Shown one piece after another: positions 14,402 through 17,625 of a stretch of 17,625 nucleotides of DNA (positions are counted from its first letter, which is position 1; each line of letters starts with the position of its first letter). A program made the position numbers and the translations under genes. The DNA is from CAZVEV01 sp964625865 (GTDB lineage: Bacteria > Planctomycetota > Phycisphaerae > SM23-33): contig CAZVEV010000105.1 of the NCBI GenBank assembly GCA_964625865.1, positions 1-17,625 of the forward strand, given 5' to 3'. The notes under the pieces were generated by a model. The model ran no database searches and was not told the origin of the DNA. It saw only the letters and a program-made list of their open reading frames with translations.

Positions 14402-16702
14402 CTACCGTTCCTTTTCGGGCAGGGGGGCGTCGACGGCGATCGCCTGGGCGAAAGTGACCGCGGGGCGGTAGTTCTTGTGACCGGCGTACTGCTTGTGGCG
14501 GCGGCCCCAGTAGCTGGGGTAGAACTGGGCGTTGGAGTCGACCCAGGTGGTGATCTTGATCAGTTCGGCCTGGGTGAGTTTGATCTTCTTGTGCTTTTCG
14601 GCGAGTTCCGCGGCGCGCTTGGCGTCGTCGGGATCCTTGAGCGTGACCTTGTCGGGGGCGAGCATGGCGACCAGCAGGCTGCTGTGGGACCCGAGCGTCA
14701 TGGGCCTGACCGACTTGACGTTGCCCGTCTTGGGGTAATTCTCGCCGACGTACCAGAGGTACTTCTTCTTGACGCTGCGAAGGTGGCCCTGGGTCAACTG
14801 CTCGTACGAGACGGTAAACAGGTTGGTGTCCTCACCGGTCAGGAGAAGGCCGCTCTCGGGTTTCTTGCCGTCCTTGACGGCGTGGCACTTGATGCAGTGT
14901 TTGTCGAGGACCGGTTGGACGTCGACGGGGTAGTAGATCGGTCGCCTGCCGGTCTTTTCGCCCGGCTGGGGGCCGGCGACGCTGGGCGGGCGCTTCATCG
15001 CGACCGGGCGCGTGTTCTGCGGGGGCAGCGTGCCGTACGGCTCGTGACAGCCCACGCACGTGCGGACCTCGCCGGGACGGTAGTTGATGTACGTCCGCTG
15101 GCGCTGGACTTCCATGTAGTTGGCGTCGAGGGCCTGGAGGAAGATGTTGCGGTCGGCGGGCACGGTGAAGTGGGCCGATCCGTCAGCCTCGACGGGCACG
15201 ATGCCCCACTGGACCTTCGGCGCGTGGTGGGCCCCGCGCGAGATCACCGCGTGCTGCTGGTACGCCACGTCTCCGCCCCAGAACCGTCTCGCGTTCCAGT
15301 GGCGCGGGGTCTGCTCGTTGATCCGCAGGTACTTTATCGTGCCGCGCTTGACTTCCGGCATGCCCTGGTAGACGTCCATCACGCCGACGCGAGCCAGGCC
15401 CTTGGCGGCCAGCGCCTCGTCGCGAACGGTCTCGAGCACGGGCGGGCGCTTGCGGGCCCTGATCGGATACGGCTGCCAGCACGAGATGCCGTCGGCCTGG
15501 AACAGGTCCTCGGTCTGTCCCTTGTCGTTCATCACGCTCAGCCGCCAGGCGGCCTTGTCCGTCCAGACGACGCCCGCGGGCTTCATCGAGACCATGAAGA
15601 GCGTTTCGGACAGCGGAAAGGGATCCATGAACAGGCGCCCCCTCTTGCCCGACCGGTCGCCTCGCCAGCGATCGCCGTCCTTGAAGTGGAACCCCCCCTC
15701 GCCGCGGATATCGCAATCGTCGGTGATGTGCGTCAGGCTCTCGCGCTCGCGGATGTTCTTGTTGGTGTCGACCAGATAGATCGGCCCGACGCCGGATTGG
15801 GGACAGTGCGGGGCGCCGACGAAGACGATCTTGTTCGGCGCGCCGGGCACCTGGCGGGCGTGGAGGAACGAATCGGGGAAGGCGATCTCCTGGCCGGCGA
15901 CTTCCACCGTCGTCATGCCGTCGGGGCGCATGGACCAGAGGCACTTGACCGAGACGGCGCCCTTGTCGACGTATTCCCACCGCGTGTAGAGGATCTTCCC
16001 GTCGGCCATCACCGAGGGCGAGGCCTCGGAGACCGCGCTGTTGGTCAGCTTCTCCATGTTCTTGCCGTCGCCGTCGGCGCGGTACAGCGTGGTGGTCACC
16101 AGGCGGTCGGGCCCGTCGCAGAGGATGCCGAACCTGCACCGCGTCGAGACAAACGCGATCCCGCCGTCGGGCAGGTAGCACGGGTGCATGTCCTCGGTGG
16201 TGCTCTTGTGCGAATCGTAGGGCCCCGCGTGCTTGCACCAGTTTCGCCCCTTGTGGGTGCGGTACTTCTTCTTGAGCTGGGCCTCGTTGGCCGGCGGCTT
16301 GGTGACCTGGCGCAGCCCCGTACCGTCGACGTTCACCTCGTAGATATAGAAGCCCGTCTCGACGTCGGCTTTGTAGTCGAACAGGATCTTCTTACCGTCG
16401 AACGACACGTCCATCCGCCCGAAGATGCCCTTGCTCAGCGAGGGCGTCAGTTCCGTGACCTTGCCCGTCCGCAGGTCCAGCGTGCAGAGATTGCCCCCGT
16501 AGAACACGCACCCGTCGATGAAATCGGTGTAGTAGTGACTGGACTGGTAGGTGTAGCGTTTGATGAAGGCGATCTTGTCCACCCCGGCGGCGAGCAGGCG
16601 CTTCGCGGCGGCGGCGTTGAAGGCGTCGCCGGCGGCGTGGGCTTCGGCGGCGCCCAGGGCGGCCAGGGCGAGCAGTAACGTGAGCAGGACGGCTTTCTTC
16701 AT
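14402..16702 (-). CDS. Secreted beta-propeller di-heme protein related to hydrazine synthase alpha (HzsA-like)
   Basis: A 766-residue exported protein. ATG 16702 is chosen because GGAG precedes it by about 8 nt and it starts a clear signal peptide (MKKAVLLTLLLALAALG, cleavage near AHA, residue 23); the frame itself opens 18 codons earlier. Residues about 40-450 hold PD40/TolB-like blades (MDVSFDGKKILFDY; MHPCYLPDGGIAFVSTRC with Cys189; ASPSVMADGKILYTRW). The C-terminal part has two c-type heme motifs: Cys549-Val-Gly-Cys-His553 with Tyr556, and Cys603-Ile-Lys-Cys-His607. This order of propeller, middle domain and two hemes is that of the hydrazine synthase alpha subunit and of many planctomycete relatives of unknown function. 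No HzsB/HzsC-like genes are adjacent, so anammox activity should not be inferred; a periplasmic redox or electron-transfer role is likely. It is probably monocistronic or the first gene before the sulfatase. Confidence 0.82.
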   Translation of the reverse strand: MKKAVLLTLLLALAALGAAEAHAAGDAFNAAAAKRLLAAGVDKIAFIKRYTYQSSHYYTDFIDGCVFYGGNLCTLDLRTGKVTELTPSLSKGIFGRMDVSFDGKKILFDYKADVETGFYIYEVNVDGTGLRQVTKPPANEAQLKKKYRTHKGRNWCKHAGPYDSHKSTTEDMHPCYLPDGGIAFVSTRCRFGILCDGPDRLVTTTLYRADGDGKNMEKLTNSAVSEASPSVMADGKILYTRWEYVDKGAVSVKCLWSMRPDGMTTVEVAGQEIAFPDSFLHARQVPGAPNKIVFVGAPHCPQSGVGPIYLVDTNKNIRERESLTHITDDCDIRGEGGFHFKDGDRWRGDRSGKRGRLFMDPFPLSETLFMVSMKPAGVVWTDKAAWRLSVMNDKGQTEDLFQADGISCWQPYPIRARKRPPVLETVRDEALAAKGLARVGVMDVYQGMPEVKRGTIKYLRINEQTPRHWNARRFWGGDVAYQQHAVISRGAHHAPKVQWGIVPVEADGSAHFTVPADRNIFLQALDANYMEVQRQRTYINYRPGEVRTCVGCHEPYGTLPPQNTRPVAMKRPPSVAGPQPGEKTGRRPIYYPVDVQPVLDKHCIKCHAVKDGKKPESGLLLTGEDTNLFTVSYEQLTQGHLRSVKKKYLWYVGENYPKTGNVKSVRPMTLGSHSSLLVAMLAPDKVTLKDPDDAKRAAELAEKHKKIKLTQAELIKITTWVDSNAQFYPSYWGRRHKQYAGHKNYRPAVTFAQAIAVDAPLPEKER

Positions 16703-16741
16703 CGTGCGTTCTCCGTGTGGTGTCTCGGGAATCGTCGTATC

Positions 16742-16769
16742 AGGATATAAACGCACGCGGGCGCGTCAG
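16742..16769 (-). promoter_or_regulatory. Weak sigma70-like promoter candidate for the di-heme gene
   Basis: On the minus strand CTGACG (16769-16764), a 16-nt spacer, and TATCCT (16747-16742), each 4 of 6 to consensus. Initiation would fall near 16735, leaving a leader of about 33 nt with GGAGAA before the ATG. A chance match is quite possible. Confidence 0.25.
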
Positions 16770-16884
16770 GTAGCGGTCCGAGTTCGGCGGGGGAGTGTAA
16801 TGCTCGTATCGTCCGGCCTGAGCCCCGTAGCCGCCCCTTGGCCGTATGCCGAGACCTCAGGCGACCCTCGCCCTCCGGATGGGA

Positions 16885-16930
16885 GATCGTCGCTTAGGCC
16901 GCGGCCTCGTGCGTTCTGGAGGGTCCGGCT
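16885..16930 (-). repeat. Dispersed intergenic repeat, copy B
   Basis: Inverted relative to copy A at 3871-3916, with differences at only four of 46 positions and the same central AGGCCGCGGCCT palindrome (16896-16907). Both copies are intergenic and lie on the downstream side of minus-strand genes, but they are oppositely oriented relative to those genes, so they are unlikely to be strand-specific terminators. Confidence 0.75.
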
Positions 16931-17039
16931 GGGCGGGCGGGGGATCTCTCTCGGCGAACGGTGCGAAGCCGCAAGCGGCCCGCTGCGCGGGGGCAGGCGG
17001 AGACGCTGCGCTGGATCCTATACCCTACCCCCCTGTCAT

Positions 17040-17480
17040 CTAGCGGTTGAGCATGAACTGGCGGATGGGCGCGGCGCGCCGGGTGAGCGTCTGGGCGGCT
17101 CGGGCTCGGTCGGGGTCTGACACGTCGACGATGTCGGCTTCCACGGTAAGCGTGGAGACCACCGGGATCAGCACGAGCAGCCAGCGCCGCCGGACCCGTA
17201 CATTGTCCCACGCCTGCGTCGAGCCCTCGGCGGGCAGGGCGTCCGATTCGGCGTCGTCGATCGCGCGGGCCAGCGACGGTTCAACGATCGGTATCACGCC
17301 CGCAATGCTCAGCCCGTGACTGTCGCCGGTGACCTTCCTCTGCACGACCGTCGCGCCGGGGTACGCGCGATAGGGCCCGGCGTCGTCGCCGCCGGCGAGG
17401 ATGAGAAGGCACCCGCCGGTCGAGCCCGCCAGGCCCGCCGCCACCGCCACCGCCAGCATCACACGCCAAGGCCGTCTCAT
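17040..17480 (-). CDS. Small putative lipoprotein, TRL/DUF6567-like
   Basis: A 146-residue exported protein of unknown function. The ATG at 17480 is chosen because GGAGGAG lies 6 nt upstream and the hydrophobic signal (residues 8-22) then sits at the usual distance; an in-frame ATG at 17498 overlaps that site and is less likely. The signal ends in GSTGGC, an imperfect lipobox with Cys24, so lipid attachment is plausible but not certain. The mature part has a pattern of GDSHGLSIAGVIPIVEPSLARAIDDA followed by a WDNV segment and a strand-rich LLVLIPVVSTLTVEADIVDV, which resembles small TRL/DUF6567-type envelope proteins with a GxxxxGxIPIxxPS turn. That resemblance is from memory and modestly supported. 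It is separated by 337 bp from the di-heme gene and is likely independent. Confidence 0.72.
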   Translation of the reverse strand: MRRPWRVMLAVAVAAGLAGSTGGCLLILAGGDDAGPYRAYPGATVVQRKVTGDSHGLSIAGVIPIVEPSLARAIDDAESDALPAEGSTQAWDNVRVRRRWLLVLIPVVSTLTVEADIVDVSDPDRARAAQTLTRRAAPIRQFMLNR

Positions 17481-17550
17481 ATCCGTCTCCTCCAGCATTA
17501 TCCGCGAGGACGGGGTGGTTTCGCCATGGGATTACGCCGGCTGAACCGTA

Positions 17551-17618
17551 GGGCGTGCAACTCGTTTGCACGCGGAAGGGCCGACCAGCCTTTTACGCGT
17601 GCAACGAGATGCACGCCC
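17551..17618. repeat. BIME-like paired palindrome at right edge
   Basis: Two related palindromic units face each other: 17551-17573 (CGTGCA/TGCACG stem) and 17597-17618 (GCGTGCA/TGCACGC stem). The first is nearly the reverse complement of the second, with one substitution and one extra base, and the outer arms GGGCGTGCA and TGCACGCCC match perfectly over 9 bp. The region can therefore fold as two small hairpins or one stem of about 21 bp. It lies roughly 70 bp upstream of the lipoprotein-like gene. Confidence 0.75.
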
Positions 17619-17625
17619 AACGATT

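Larger units (their letters stand above)
16703..17039. other. 337-bp intergenic region between the di-heme and lipoprotein-like genes
   Basis: No gene is supported. The region holds copy B of the dispersed 46-bp repeat (16885-16930) and small GC-rich hairpins (GCCGC/GCGGC at 16968-16979 and CCCGC/GCGGG just after). These lie about 60-75 nt downstream of the lipoprotein gene stop. Open frames crossing it read Arg/Pro-rich sequence typical of antisense or non-coding high-GC DNA. Confidence 0.6.

Noticed and set aside
14402..16702. Evidence for anammox metabolism
   Set aside because: Only an alpha-like protein is present, HzsA-related proteins occur widely in non-anammox planctomycetes, and no partner subunits or hydrazine dehydrogenase genes are in the window.
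17497..17502. GATAAT -10 box for the lipoprotein-like gene
   Set aside because: No acceptable -35 lies 16-18 nt upstream, and the implied start would fall inside the ribosome-binding site.
17040..17625. CRISPR-like array from the repeated GTGCA units at the right end
   Set aside because: There are only two units, in inverted orientation with a 23-nt gap; direct, regularly spaced repeats are absent.

Overview
This window reads as chromosomal DNA from a high-GC bacterium of the Planctomycetota or a close PVC relative. The basis is the gene set: two formylglycine-type sulfatases, a hydrazine-synthase-alpha-like multidomain cytochrome, an ECF sigma factor next to a very large membrane-anchored alpha-2-macroglobulin, and a DUF401-type permease. 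Phylum placement is inference from gene content; there is no rRNA or marker gene here. All genes lie on the minus strand except a small plus-strand hicAB toxin-antitoxin pair.

Layout, left to right: 1-188 is non-coding or an unresolved edge with an 11-bp inverted repeat. 189-3296 (minus) is a two-gene unit, a DUF401-like permease followed by a Tat-exported sulfatase. 3297-3388 is a short divergent promoter region that appears to serve both the permease and hicAB. 3389-3855 (plus) is hicA-hicB, visibly less GC-rich than its surroundings. 3923-12277 (minus) is an apparent three-gene operon in the order ECF sigma factor, 1858-residue alpha-2-macroglobulin, penicillin-binding protein 1C. The last two overlap by 4 nt and the first two are 31 nt apart. 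12424-14049 is a second, Sec-exported sulfatase. 14050-14401 is a 352-nt intergenic stretch packed with nested inverted repeats. 14402-16702 is a secreted beta-propeller/di-heme protein related to hydrazine synthase alpha. 16703-17039 is non-coding and carries one copy of a dispersed repeat whose other copy lies just downstream of pbpC. 17040-17480 is a small lipoprotein-like gene, and the right end holds a long imperfect palindrome.

How the genes may work together: the alpha-2-macroglobulin (protease trap with an intact Cys-x-Glu-Gln thioester) and PBP1C (peptidoglycan glycosyltransferase/transpeptidase) form the known bacterial defence-and-repair pair. What is unusual is the ECF sigma gene at the head of the operon, together with a roughly 75-residue cytoplasmic segment ahead of a single membrane helix in the macroglobulin. 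This suggests that the macroglobulin may itself act as the anti-sigma factor, so that an external trap could report directly to transcription. This is the most interesting hypothesis in the window. The sulfatases, the DUF401 permease and the di-heme protein fit a polysaccharide-degrading lifestyle, but no substrate can be read from the sequence.
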